Assembly (NCBI RefSeq): GCF_902506105.1 | Contig: NZ_LR733304.1 | Coordinates: forward strand, 186,001-250,000 | Source: Aeromicrobium sp. 9AM | Lineage (GTDB): Bacteria > Actinomycetota > Actinomycetes > Propionibacteriales > Nocardioidaceae | Direction of reading: 5' to 3' | DNA length: 64,000 bases | Shown here: one piece after another, positions 50,011-58,887 of the stretch | Layout of the letters: each line of letters opens with the position of its first letter | How positions within the stretch are numbered: the first letter of the stretch is position 1 | Position numbers and translations under genes: made by a program | The notes under the pieces: model-generated | The model's input: the letters and a program-made list of their open reading frames with translations, nothing else | Told to the model about the DNA's origin: nothing | The model's database searches: none

Positions 50011-50058
50011 CTCCATGTCCGGCCCAGCCAGACCGACCTCCTCCTTAGGATGATGCGC

Positions 50059-51864
50059 ATGCCACCCGGTCGCCGCTCCCGGCCGAGACGCCCGAAAGTC
50101 CGGCGGCGCCTCAAGGGCAGTCCCGTGGTGTGGGGCCTCGGTCTCGTCGCAATTGCGGTCATCGTCGTCGGGGTCGTGCTCGCCCGTCAGGCTGCCACCG
50201 CCAAGACTGCCCTGAACGAGGCCGCGGATCAGGCCAAGACCCTCCAACAACAGCTCACTGACGGCGACACGGCCGGCGCCACGGCGACGCTCGCCCAACT
50301 GCAGGCGTCGACGAGCACGGCTCGCGCCAACACCGACGGCCCGCTGTGGAATGGTCTCTCCAAGTTGCCCTTCGTCGGCGGCAGCGTCGACGCGGTCCAG
50401 GTCATCTCCACCAGTCTCGACGACATCGCCGTCCGAGGCATACCGCCGGTCGTCAAGGTGTCGTCGTCTTTGGACGCCGATGTGTTCAAGCCCAGGAACG
50501 GGCGCTTCAACCTGGCGACGCTTCAGACGCTCGCGCCCTCGGTGACCAAGGCGAGCCAGGTGCTGACCATCAACCGCAACAAGATCCTCGACATCAACAC
50601 GGATGACCTGATCGGGCCCCTCAAGTCGCCGGCCGCTGACCTCACCGACAAGATCACCAGTGCACAGTCCGCAGCCTCGTCAGCTGCGCAGGCCATGCGG
50701 CTCGCCCCTCAGATGCTCGGCATCGACAAGAAGCGCACCTACCTGCTGATCTTCCAGAACAATGCTGAGGTGCGCTCCACTGGCGGGCTCCCCGGCGCGT
50801 TCGCGATCCTCAAGGCTGACAAGGGCAAGCTCACGTTCACCAAGCAGGGAGCAGCGGGCACCGACATTCCGCAGTATGCCGACCCGTTCGTCAAGCTCAC
50901 CCAGGACGAGAGCCGCGTGTATGGCCAGCTGATGGCCAAGGACTTCCGCGACATCAACTTCACTCCGGACTTTCCGCGCACGGCGAGCATCGCCCGGGCA
51001 ATGGTCGACGACAAGTTGGGCGTGAAGGTCGACGGGGTGCTGTCGATCGACCCCGTCGCGCTGAGCTTCCTGCTCAAGGGGACCGGCCCCATCAAGGCCG
51101 CCGACAACACCACGCTGACCAGTGACAACGCCGTCGACATCCTGCTCAACGACGTGTACGCCCGCTATCCGGACCCAACGAAGCAGGACGTGTTCTTCGC
51201 CGACTCGGCCAAGCGCATCTTCGACGCCGTGACGCACGGCAAGGGTGATTCCCGCACGGTCCTGGAGAAGCTCGCCAAGGCAGCCGACGAGCACCGGGTG
51301 CTGCTGTGGTCAGCCCGTAAGTCAGAGCAGGCGGAACTCGCGCCGACTGAGATCTCCGGGGCGTTCCCGACCGGCAAGGCCGCGCACCCGCAGGTCGGGG
51401 TCTACATGAACGACTCGACTGCGTCGAAGATGCAGTACTACCTCGATGTCGACGTCTCGGCGCGGTCGGTGCGCTGCACCTCCGCCGGAGCACAGACCAT
51501 CCAGCTGACGACGACCTACACCTCCACGGCCCCCGCCGACGCCAGCGAGCTGCCCGAGTACATCACTGGCAACGGCTTCGCGAGCCCGCAAGGGACGATG
51601 GTGCTCGACACCCGGACGTTCGCTCCGGCCGGCGGAACCTTTGTGGCGTTCACCCTCAACAACAAGTTTCGGCCCAACAACGGCGTCTCATTCGACGGCC
51701 GACCGGTCAACTTCGCGGCGTTCTCGCTCGAGCCCGGCGCCAAGGTCACCGTCGCGGCCACGATGGTCACCGGCAAGGATCAGCGGGGCGACGTCGTGCT
51801 GTCTCGCACTCCGGGCATCGAGTCGACGCCCAACGGCGTGACCGTTCGCAGCTCCTGTCGCTGA
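50059..51864 (+). CDS. DUF4012 domain surface-polysaccharide-associated protein 1
   Basis: A 601-residue protein with a basic N-terminal segment, one membrane helix (VVWGLGLVAIAVIVVGVVLAR) and a large extracellular DUF4012 part (KRTYLLIFQNNAEVRSTGGLPGAFAIL, KDFRDINFTPDFPRTASIA, GVLSIDPVALSFLLKGTGPI). DUF4012 proteins occur in actinobacterial polysaccharide loci, but their role is not known. TAGGAT (50046-50051) ends seven bases before the ATG at 50059, favouring this start over those at 50050 and 50053. A paralogue is at 53833. Confidence 0.87.
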   Translation: MPPGRRSRPRRPKVRRRLKGSPVVWGLGLVAIAVIVVGVVLARQAATAKTALNEAADQAKTLQQQLTDGDTAGATATLAQLQASTSTARANTDGPLWNGLSKLPFVGGSVDAVQVISTSLDDIAVRGIPPVVKVSSSLDADVFKPRNGRFNLATLQTLAPSVTKASQVLTINRNKILDINTDDLIGPLKSPAADLTDKITSAQSAASSAAQAMRLAPQMLGIDKKRTYLLIFQNNAEVRSTGGLPGAFAILKADKGKLTFTKQGAAGTDIPQYADPFVKLTQDESRVYGQLMAKDFRDINFTPDFPRTASIARAMVDDKLGVKVDGVLSIDPVALSFLLKGTGPIKAADNTTLTSDNAVDILLNDVYARYPDPTKQDVFFADSAKRIFDAVTHGKGDSRTVLEKLAKAADEHRVLLWSARKSEQAELAPTEISGAFPTGKAAHPQVGVYMNDSTASKMQYYLDVDVSARSVRCTSAGAQTIQLTTTYTSTAPADASELPEYITGNGFASPQGTMVLDTRTFAPAGGTFVAFTLNNKFRPNNGVSFDGRPVNFAAFSLEPGAKVTVAATMVTGKDQRGDVVLSRTPGIESTPNGVTVRSSCR

Positions 51865-51868
51865 CCGC

Positions 51869-52753
51869 TCAGGGCTGGGCCCAGCTCTTGCCGCCGTTGT
51901 CGCTGGCGTACAGCTGGTTGGCGACCAACGCCACGAGCCCCGTGTCGTTGGCGCCGATCGCCTGCGCCGGCTCACCGCTGATGCAGCCACCCGGAGCCCA
52001 GGTCCGGCCACCGTCCCGAGTGGTGAACTGCTGGGCAGCGCAGCCCTGATAGGCCGCGAGCGCATACCCGGCGTTGAAGGTCGTGAACGACGCCACACGT
52101 ACGTTGTCGAGATGGCCTAGCTTGAGCCACTTCGCTCCGCCATTGCCGGTGCCACGGATCGTGCCGTCCGCGCAGCTGACCCTGGCGAAGTCGTCACCGA
52201 TCTGGCTCATTGAGGTGACGATGCAGCCGGGCTTGCTGGTCCGGTCGGGGGACACAACCTTCTTCGAATTCTTGAGATCCGGATACCAGAAGTCACTGGA
52301 CGAGTCCGGCGTCCACGAGTCGCCCCCGTCGGTCGAGACGATGCGTTGCAGGGCACAGTCACCGTCGGCACCAACGACGTGCAGTTCGGAACGAGAGACC
52401 GCGGACACTGCGACGATCTCCTTGAGCCCGGTGTCGGGGGTGCTGGTCGACGCGCCGCCGTTGGTCGACAGCACGAGCTTGGCGTTCACGTCACCGTCGC
52501 ACTGACCCCGAGTGGCGTAGAGGAGGGTCTGGTCGTTGGACATCGAGATCGACGAGGCCTTTGCCGGCTTGAACCGGTAGTCCTGCTGCTTCCCGGCCGC
52601 AGCGCTGGTCGACGCCGATGGCGTGACAGGTTTGGAGACCGGCAGATCCGCGACCGGTGGCCTCTTGTCCACGTGCCGGATCACACCGACGACCAGCGCA
52701 ATGTCCGCGATGACGAAGGCCACCAGGGCAGCGCGGACGAAGGCTTTGCTCAC
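51869..52753 (-). CDS. Exported BNR/sialidase-like beta-propeller protein
   Basis: A 294-residue protein with one N-terminal hydrophobic anchor (VRAALVAFVIADIALVVGVI), a Ser/Ala/Thr linker and repeated S/T-x-D-G-G-x-S/T-W Asp-box motifs (VSTDGGDSWTPD, TTRDGGRTWAPG, ASDNGGKSWAQP). Asp-box beta-propellers bind or cleave glycans, and catalytic residues of true sialidases are not evident. It lies on the opposite strand between the two DUF4012 genes, with its stop four bases from the first. Possibly a glycan-binding partner of the locus. Confidence 0.8.
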   Translation of the reverse strand: MSKAFVRAALVAFVIADIALVVGVIRHVDKRPPVADLPVSKPVTPSASTSAAAGKQQDYRFKPAKASSISMSNDQTLLYATRGQCDGDVNAKLVLSTNGGASTSTPDTGLKEIVAVSAVSRSELHVVGADGDCALQRIVSTDGGDSWTPDSSSDFWYPDLKNSKKVVSPDRTSKPGCIVTSMSQIGDDFARVSCADGTIRGTGNGGAKWLKLGHLDNVRVASFTTFNAGYALAAYQGCAAQQFTTRDGGRTWAPGGCISGEPAQAIGANDTGLVALVANQLYASDNGGKSWAQP

Positions 52754-52853
52754 ACGTCGATCCTAGGGGTCGGCAGTAGCACGCAGAGCCACAGCGGTGT
52801 GACGTGTGCCGCGATCCGCCCGGGGGTTGGTCACACGTGGCTAGGCTCGGGGG

Positions 52854-53279
52854 ATGCCACGGCCGTCACGTCTGACAGTGACCGGAACGGCGCTCTACGG
52901 GACCGCCCTGCTCCTCATCGGCCTGTGGCCGACCCACGTCGACAAGAACATCGATGTGGTCGCCTGGCCGCCTGTGCAGTGGATGATGAGGAACCTGGAC
53001 ATCACGCCTCTCCAGGCCTACGACTTCGTGGAGATCGGCGCCAACGTGGTGTTGTTCGCGCCCCTGGGCCTGTTCGTCATGGTCTGGCTGTCCCGAGCAC
53101 GCTGGTTTCACGCTGTCGGGCTCGGACTCGTGCTTTCGGGCGCCATCGAGATCGTGCAGGACGTCGCTCGACCAGACCGGACAGCCTCTTGGGTGGACGT
53201 GTTGGCCAACACCGCCGGGGCCGCTCTGGGCGCGGCATTCGTCGTGATCTGGCGTCAGCAGCGACAGGCCGTCGTATAA
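52854..53279 (+). CDS. VanZ family protein
   Basis: A 141-residue membrane protein with four hydrophobic helices. WPTHVDKNI, GANVVLFAPLGLFVMVWL, IEIVQDVARPDRTASWVDVLANTAGAALGAA are the VanZ-like signatures (the N-x-x-x-F-x-P-x-G block and the D-x-x-x-N-x-x-G block). VanZ proteins influence teicoplanin response and are often in polysaccharide loci. TAGGCT (52842-52847) ends six bases before the ATG, giving a leaderless layout. Confidence 0.9.
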   Translation: MPRPSRLTVTGTALYGTALLLIGLWPTHVDKNIDVVAWPPVQWMMRNLDITPLQAYDFVEIGANVVLFAPLGLFVMVWLSRARWFHAVGLGLVLSGAIEIVQDVARPDRTASWVDVLANTAGAALGAAFVVIWRQQRQAVV

Positions 53280-53411
53280 GTCAGCGTGCGTATGAATGTG
53301 AGGCGGCACACAACTGGCTCCGGTTCATCTGGACGACATGTCTGTGGCTTAGGCTCGGCGCAGGGAGTCAGGCGGGTAGGAGTGCCCGCGCTGTTTTAGA
53401 GGGAGTCAAAC

Positions 53412-53807
53412 ATGAAGAAATCTGCCATTGCCATTTTCGCGACGCTTGCGATGGTGCTCTGCACCGCAGCGCTCGCCGGGCCGGCTCAAGCCGCATACCC
53501 GAACACCGTCGCCACCTCGTCGAAGATCACCAGCAGCTCGAGCGTGACCGAAGGCAAGAAGTTCGGCGTGACGGTCCGGGTCAAGGCCGGCAACGCGACG
53601 GTTAGCGGCGGCAAGGTCGCCGTCCGGTTCCGTGCCAAGACCTACACCAAGTCGCTCAAGAATGGCCGTGCCACGTTCTCGATCAGGGCACCCAAGGTCA
53701 GGCATGACAAGCGGTACACGATCAAGGCCAAGTACTACCGCGCGTCCGGCTCGATCTTCAAGAGCAGCCCGTGGACCTCCAAGAGCATCAAGGTCATCAA
53801 CAAGTAG
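53412..53807 (+). CDS. Small secreted Ig-like protein
   Basis: A 131-residue exported protein. Signal peptide 1-28 (CTAALAGPAQAA); the mature part is basic and beta-rich, with repeated strands (GKKFGVTVRVKAGN, GKVAVRFRAKTYTKSLKNG, KRYTIKAKYYRASG), like a single bacterial Ig-like domain. A GAGGGAG ribosome site precedes the ATG. It precedes the second DUF4012 gene by 25 bases and may be co-transcribed with it. Function unknown. Confidence 0.8.
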   Translation: MKKSAIAIFATLAMVLCTAALAGPAQAAYPNTVATSSKITSSSSVTEGKKFGVTVRVKAGNATVSGGKVAVRFRAKTYTKSLKNGRATFSIRAPKVRHDKRYTIKAKYYRASGSIFKSSPWTSKSIKVINK

Positions 53808-53832
53808 CCGCTCTCCAACCGGGAGCGAATTG

Positions 53833-55593
53833 GTGCCATCCAAGCTCAGCCGTCGCATGGTCCTCGTCGGCGCCGAGGTCGTTGTCGTGTTCGTCGTCGT
53901 GGGTCTCGCCGCGTACTCGTACGGCAAGCTCTCATCTGCCCGTGGCGACCTCAACCTCGCCGCGGACGACGCTGCTGCGCTGCAGGCCGCGCTGACGGCC
54001 GGCGACCAGTCGCGCGCAGAGACCGAGCTGGCTCAGCTGCGTTCCCACATCGGATCTGCACAGTCGTCCCTCCACAGCCCACTCCTGTCGATCGGTGCGA
54101 AGACCCCCGTCCTCGGCAAGAACATCACCGCCGTTCGTACGGTCGCCTCTGCCGTTGGTTCGGTCGCCGATGACGGGCTTCCTCCGCTGGTCGAGGTCGC
54201 CGAGCAATTCAGCGCCAAGACGTTCAACCCCAGGAACGGCAGGATTAACGTCCGGGCGATCGCGAGGCTCACCCCTAACATCTCGTCTGCGGCCGCCGCG
54301 ATCCAGGCGGCGAGTGTCAGGCTGCAGGCGATCGACACCTCTTCGCTGATGGGTCAGGTGCAGGGCCCTGTGCGCGACGCTCAGGACAAGATCAAGGTCG
54401 CCGCGAACATCGCCCATCGTGCGAGCATCGCCACCAAAGTCGTGCCGCAAATGCTCGATGGCGAACACACCTATCTGTTGATCTTCCAGAACAATGCGGA
54501 GATCCGTGCCACTGGTGGCCTGCCGGGCGCCTATGCCGAGCTCAAGGTAGACAACGGCCGGATCGGCCTGGGTAAACAGGGGGCCGGCTCCTCCATGGGT
54601 GAGTTGCCGGGACCCGTCGTGCCGATCAGCTCCGAGGAGCGGAAGCTCTTCGACACCAAGCTGGCATCGGACTTCCGCGACATCAACTTCACGCCCGACT
54701 TCCCTCGGGCGGCGCAGATCGGCGCGGACATCTACAAGCAGGAGAAGGGCCGGACCGTCGATGGGGTGCTATCGCTCGACCCCGTCACGCTCTCGTACCT
54801 GCTCAAAGGCGTCGGCCCGGTCGACCTCGAGGACGGCACGGCGCTCCGGACCGACAACGCGGTCGACGTGCTCCTCAACGACGCATACGTGAAGTACCCG
54901 GATCCGGTGAAGCAGGACACATTCTTCGCCAGTGCAGCGCGGGAGATCTTCGACAGAGTTCTCACCGGCGCCGGCGACCCGACCTCGATCCTGAAGTTGT
55001 TGTCCCGCGCAGCCTCGGAGCGCCGCGTCGCGGTGTGGGCCAAGGACACGTCCGTGCAGCGCGAGCTCGCCAACACCGCCCTGGCCGGGACGCTGCCGGT
55101 CGGCAAGTCCGCAAGGCCTGCGCTCGGCTTCTATCTCAACGACGCGACCGGCGCCAAGATGGAGTACTACCTCCAGTACAGCGTGACCGCGAAATCTGTG
55201 ACATGCACTGACGCCGGCGTGCAGACATACGAGTCCGAGATGAGGCTCCACTCGATCGCCCCCGCCGACTCATCGTCACTGCCCAAGTCGATACAGGGCC
55301 CGGGCTTCGGTGCCGTGCCGGGATCAATGCTGATGAATCTCTACCTTTACGGTCCCGATGCCGGTGCGATCAAGAGAGTGACGATCGACGACAAGTCCAC
55401 GACGTTCACGAGAGGCACGCACGACGGCAGGCCTGTGGTGATCGTGACGGTGCAGGTCGATCCGGGCAAGACCGTCACGGTTCAGAGCACCACGATGTCC
55501 GGCGAGGGTCAGCGCGGAGGCGCTGCCGTGGCCGTGACACCATCGGTCGAACCTGGCAAGACGCTCACCTCGGTGAAGTCGTCATGCGACTGA
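53833..55593 (+). CDS. DUF4012 domain surface-polysaccharide-associated protein 2
   Basis: A 586-residue paralogue of the protein at 50059. One N-terminal membrane helix (MVLVGAEVVVVFVVVGLAAYSYG), then the shared blocks HTYLLIFQNNAEIRATGGLPGAY, SDFRDINFTPDFPRAAQIG and DGVLSLDPVTLSYLLKGVGPV. The GTG at 53833 follows GGGAG by seven bases. The two proteins are similar throughout, so the gene was duplicated or acquired twice. It is the last gene before the decayed zone of the element. Confidence 0.87.
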   Translation: MPSKLSRRMVLVGAEVVVVFVVVGLAAYSYGKLSSARGDLNLAADDAAALQAALTAGDQSRAETELAQLRSHIGSAQSSLHSPLLSIGAKTPVLGKNITAVRTVASAVGSVADDGLPPLVEVAEQFSAKTFNPRNGRINVRAIARLTPNISSAAAAIQAASVRLQAIDTSSLMGQVQGPVRDAQDKIKVAANIAHRASIATKVVPQMLDGEHTYLLIFQNNAEIRATGGLPGAYAELKVDNGRIGLGKQGAGSSMGELPGPVVPISSEERKLFDTKLASDFRDINFTPDFPRAAQIGADIYKQEKGRTVDGVLSLDPVTLSYLLKGVGPVDLEDGTALRTDNAVDVLLNDAYVKYPDPVKQDTFFASAAREIFDRVLTGAGDPTSILKLLSRAASERRVAVWAKDTSVQRELANTALAGTLPVGKSARPALGFYLNDATGAKMEYYLQYSVTAKSVTCTDAGVQTYESEMRLHSIAPADSSSLPKSIQGPGFGAVPGSMLMNLYLYGPDAGAIKRVTIDDKSTTFTRGTHDGRPVVIVTVQVDPGKTVTVQSTTMSGEGQRGGAAVAVTPSVEPGKTLTSVKSSCD

Positions 55594-55699
55594 CGCTGAC
55601 GCAGTGGTGTGGAATTCCCTTCGTCTCGATCCTGATCAACAACCCCGACCTCGCAACCGTCTCGGTAGCTGTTTCTAATTTCCAGAGACAGTGCACTAC

Positions 55700-55870
55700 G
55701 GCGGCGTGATGGCCGCAGCAACCCTTGCCAAGCAGCACTCCTCGAACGCTACGGGCACTCCGACATCGCCGCTCTGCCATCTACCAACAAGCCGACCAAG
55801 GACGAGACCCCCAACAAATCGCCGCCACCATGTCCCAACTCACCCTCCAACAAAGCCCCATAACCCAATC
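55700..55870 (+). pseudogene. Integrase C-terminal fragment, frameshifted
   Basis: Reading AALLERYGHSDIAAL in one frame and AIYQQADQGRDPQQIAATMSQL in the next resembles the last 40 residues of tyrosine recombinases (LLGHS...YQHA-type ending). A frameshift separates the two, and no start exists. The rest of the 55594-55979 gap is A/C-rich with no gene. This is a likely scar of an older integrase; resemblance is judged by eye. Confidence 0.4.
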
Positions 55871-55979
55871 GCGGCATCCGCCGGACCGTCCCCGCAAAGT
55901 AGGGCACTCGCGATGGGGCAATTCGCCCAGTAAGACGCAGGTGCGCATCGCCCAGAATGACTGCTTCGGCGCACCCAAC

Positions 55980-58295
55980 TCACGGTCGCCGTTTGCTAAC
56001 TTCAAAGACCCGCTTCTTCTCGTGCCTCTTGAATTTGCTCACGATGTCGACGGATCTGAGTCGAAGCAAGACGGCCTCCATACCTACGGTATCTGGAACC
56101 TTCGGGCGCTCCCATCCCCGCTTGGTCAATCGCTCGTATGGATCTCCGATCGCATTGAGAGCAGCTTTTAAGAGGTCGATGTCGATCGAAGACGCTTGGG
56201 CGCCAAGGAGTGCGACGATCGAGGGTGCACTCGCTGGGCCGCCCTCCTTGGCTAGTGTCAGCACCGCCTCAGGACTGGGATCCTTTGCCTCTGCCGCTGC
56301 CCAGGAAGCAAGGGCACCCGCGCCGCGGGGGCCGAGATCATCATTGAAAGTGGTGAGATTGTCTAGAAGTGCGTTTTTAACGGGTTCCGGAACTGGCCGC
56401 GCGGAGATGATCCAAAGATCTGTCGTGCTCATCGCAAGAGACAGCATGTACTCCGGGAACTCGACCGACGCCGTGATTAGAGCCTCTTTGGTCTCCCATT
56501 CCTCGTCTGTCAGGCAGGCATACGCGTCAGAATCGTCCGTAACGGACCCGTTCCGTACAAGCACGGGTAATAGCGGATGCGCGGTGGCCGATAGGTCGTC
56601 GACTGCGATTGAGCCGGCCTGCAGATCCAGTGTCTCGATAAGCCTCAATTTGGCATCATCCGCGAGTTGATCGGTGTTGAGAATCTCCAAAGCCAGCGAC
56701 AGCGTCTCGGCACTGTCCCCGTCTGGAGCAATGGAGCCTGCGGACGTCAGCCACTCCACAGTCACCTCATCGAAGCCATACTCGGCGATATAGGTCGAGA
56801 CAGTCGCGCGCGTCAGCAATAGTCGGTGGGCAGCGGCCACCGACGGCCAGAGGGCAGTGTTCAAGGTCTCGAGATCGCCCAGCGCACAGTCGGGATCGGC
56901 CCGCCCGGCCACCTCTGCTACTAGTTCTGGCACCGCGCTACCTACGTCATTCAGAACAACAGCGAAATTTTCGGCTTGGGCAATCGTCCGGACTTCCGGA
57001 GCTTCATCGAGAGCCAGAAGGTAGTCACGCATATGGGAAATCACGTGGATATACACGTCTTCAGCACGAGACTCTTTGATGGCATCGAGCGGCAGGAGGT
57101 CGTCGCTACCAAAAATCGCGCGCAGGTTGGCGAGCGTCGGTTCGTAGAGCGAGCGAGCGACAAGCTCCTCTCTCATTGGCGCGGGGGTGAGAGACAGATC
57201 TACAGAGACGATTCCCATGCGGCTCAGGGTCCGGGCGATCGATCTTGCGCGATCCGGCGCTTGTGGCTCGGTCATCGCCTCAAAATTTGCAAGGTTGCCT
57301 GCTATCGCGTCGCGCTGCGGTTCGCTGAGCTTGTAGGCCAATGCAGGGCTGACCCCCTCAAGGGCGGCGCCAACAAGTGCGACATCGAGTGAGTCAGGAT
57401 CCTGCCCGATCAAGTATTCGAAAACACTGGGCCAATGGGCGCTCAGAAGCCGCACGAACGACGCGGAGTACTGACCTGAACTTATGTATGCGGCAATGAA
57501 CTCGGGATGGCTTTCAGCGTTGGCGGCAAGTCGTCGAATTGGATCGCTCAGCTTGCTCGGCCTTGTCGCGAGAAGATGATCAAAAATCTCTATGTTGTAA
57601 ATGCTTTGGCCGCCTAGGACACGCGCACTCTCAGCGTCCAGCACTGCGTCAATATCGCCAGTTGCAACTTCCTCAGTGGCACCGAAGTGGTAGTCGATGT
57701 CCATCGCGTCGGGTTGGACCGCCTTTATGATGTAGTTCATCGCCGAGGCACTGATGCTCTGGCCAGGGAATTGCGTGACGTACAAAGTGAAGTTCTCATC
57801 GACGAAGCCGCGGTCGAGAAGTTCTCTCACTAAGCCAGCGCTCCCAAGTAGGTGCGATGCGACGTTCGCGAATGACTGGTCGACTCCGGCGTATACGAAC
57901 CGCTTCTCGGTTTGCGCCAGTGAATCTGACATCGAAGCATGAGCGGCTTCGCGCTGAGTCGAAACGGCCTCAGATATCTCCGTACGCAACTCGCCTCCAT
58001 CGCTGTCAGTCCACGCATCTGCCGAGAGTTTCTCGCCCAAAAGGGTCTGGATTTTCTCGAAGGCGAGCGAAGCGCTCTCGATTTGGTAAGGCAATTGATA
58101 TGTCACCGTGATCTCCGGCTCGTCCGCCAGATAGGTGCGCCAAAACTCGGGCGACCTCACCTCAGTCCAGTTGTGCGCGACACCACCGATGGCCAGTTGC
58201 ACGTTCCCCGGCTTCACAACCGTTTGCGACCTAGCAATCAGAACTTCCTGCAATCGCGCTCCGAGACGATCGCTTCGCGCCGCGATTGCGTCCAT
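55980..58295 (-). CDS. C-terminal part of a YobI-like P-loop NTPase, 5' truncated
   Basis: The open frame from the ATG at 58295 encodes 771 residues, largely helical and rich in Ala/Leu/Asp. Segments such as GLVRELLDRGFVDENFTLYVTQFPG and NIEIFDHLLATRPSKLSDPIRRL resemble the C-terminal half of YobI family NTPases (about 1200 residues), but no Walker motifs are present. Upstream of 58295 the same frame stays open without a start codon and looks coding (QLDKLYAAYRLWVSQQVAQ) up to about 58420, where IS-like sequence begins. So the N-terminal NTPase was probably removed by an insertion. GC content is below that of the core chromosome. Confidence 0.6.
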   Translation of the reverse strand: MDAIAARSDRLGARLQEVLIARSQTVVKPGNVQLAIGGVAHNWTEVRSPEFWRTYLADEPEITVTYQLPYQIESASLAFEKIQTLLGEKLSADAWTDSDGGELRTEISEAVSTQREAAHASMSDSLAQTEKRFVYAGVDQSFANVASHLLGSAGLVRELLDRGFVDENFTLYVTQFPGQSISASAMNYIIKAVQPDAMDIDYHFGATEEVATGDIDAVLDAESARVLGGQSIYNIEIFDHLLATRPSKLSDPIRRLAANAESHPEFIAAYISSGQYSASFVRLLSAHWPSVFEYLIGQDPDSLDVALVGAALEGVSPALAYKLSEPQRDAIAGNLANFEAMTEPQAPDRARSIARTLSRMGIVSVDLSLTPAPMREELVARSLYEPTLANLRAIFGSDDLLPLDAIKESRAEDVYIHVISHMRDYLLALDEAPEVRTIAQAENFAVVLNDVGSAVPELVAEVAGRADPDCALGDLETLNTALWPSVAAAHRLLLTRATVSTYIAEYGFDEVTVEWLTSAGSIAPDGDSAETLSLALEILNTDQLADDAKLRLIETLDLQAGSIAVDDLSATAHPLLPVLVRNGSVTDDSDAYACLTDEEWETKEALITASVEFPEYMLSLAMSTTDLWIISARPVPEPVKNALLDNLTTFNDDLGPRGAGALASWAAAEAKDPSPEAVLTLAKEGGPASAPSIVALLGAQASSIDIDLLKAALNAIGDPYERLTKRGWERPKVPDTVGMEAVLLRLRSVDIVSKFKRHEKKRVFEVSKRRP

Positions 58296-58420
58296 CTGGC
58301 GCAGGCGCGTCCGTGCTCCACGCTCGGCTGCTCGAGCCTGTGCTACCTGTTGCGAGACCCAGAGGCGGTACGCCGCGTAAAGCTTGTCGAGTTGACTAGT
58401 GCCGTTTCGAATATTCTCGT

Positions 58421-58558
58421 TGTCCGGCCCCCCGTTTTTCGGTCCAACTTCTGTGTGAGTGCTTCAGATAATGAGAGTGCTAATGGAGGTTGAGGATGCC
58501 AGCAGCTAAGAGGTACACGACAGAGCAGATCGTGGCGAAGCTTCGTGACTGGTGTTAG
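58421..58558 (+). mobile_element. IS3-like element remnant with truncated OrfA
   Basis: A possible left end TGTCCGGCCCCCCGTTTTTC begins at 58421. At 58496-58558 a 20-codon frame MPAAKRYTTEQIVAKLRDWC matches the start of IS3-family OrfA (KRYTxEQIVAKLRE) and stops. The rest of the transposase and the right end are missing. Confidence 0.6.
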
Positions 58559-58564
58559 GAGCAA

Positions 58565-58879
58565 GTGAGAGTGACTACCAACGTTCTCACTGGACCAGTT
58601 CCTAGCGTCGAGGTCGAAGTCCCAAACCGGGAAAACTCTCACACAGGGTGGACCAACCCGCGGGGGCTGGACACGGGTATTGCAGATGACGCCCTCGGAA
58701 CGTATGTCGATGACGTCATCGCAAGCAAGCAGTCGCTAGTCCGGCCGCTTGCGCGAGGCAGAACCGCCTATTGGGACGGGGAGCGTCACTCGGTTGTCAT
58801 CCGTGACCCTGCTTCCGCGCATGGAGGCACGGTCCTCCGACCCGACGACGGCTTTGATTACTTCCTTGGATTGGATTGA
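58565..58879 (+). CDS. Orphan polymorphic-toxin C-terminal fragment (inferred)
   Basis: A 104-residue product starting at GTG 58565. The end, RGRTAYWDGERHSVVIRDPASAHGGTVLRPDDGFDYFLGLD, resembles C-terminal toxin modules of large secreted polymorphic toxins (the VIRDP...GGT...YF pattern), where the large N-terminal carrier is lost. It starts straight after the IS3-like debris and is followed nine bases later by a small gene that could be immunity. No ribosome site is clear, so it may be a remnant. I do not recognise the activity. Confidence 0.5.
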   Translation: MRVTTNVLTGPVPSVEVEVPNRENSHTGWTNPRGLDTGIADDALGTYVDDVIASKQSLVRPLARGRTAYWDGERHSVVIRDPASAHGGTVLRPDDGFDYFLGLD

Positions 58880-58887
58880 GGACTGCA

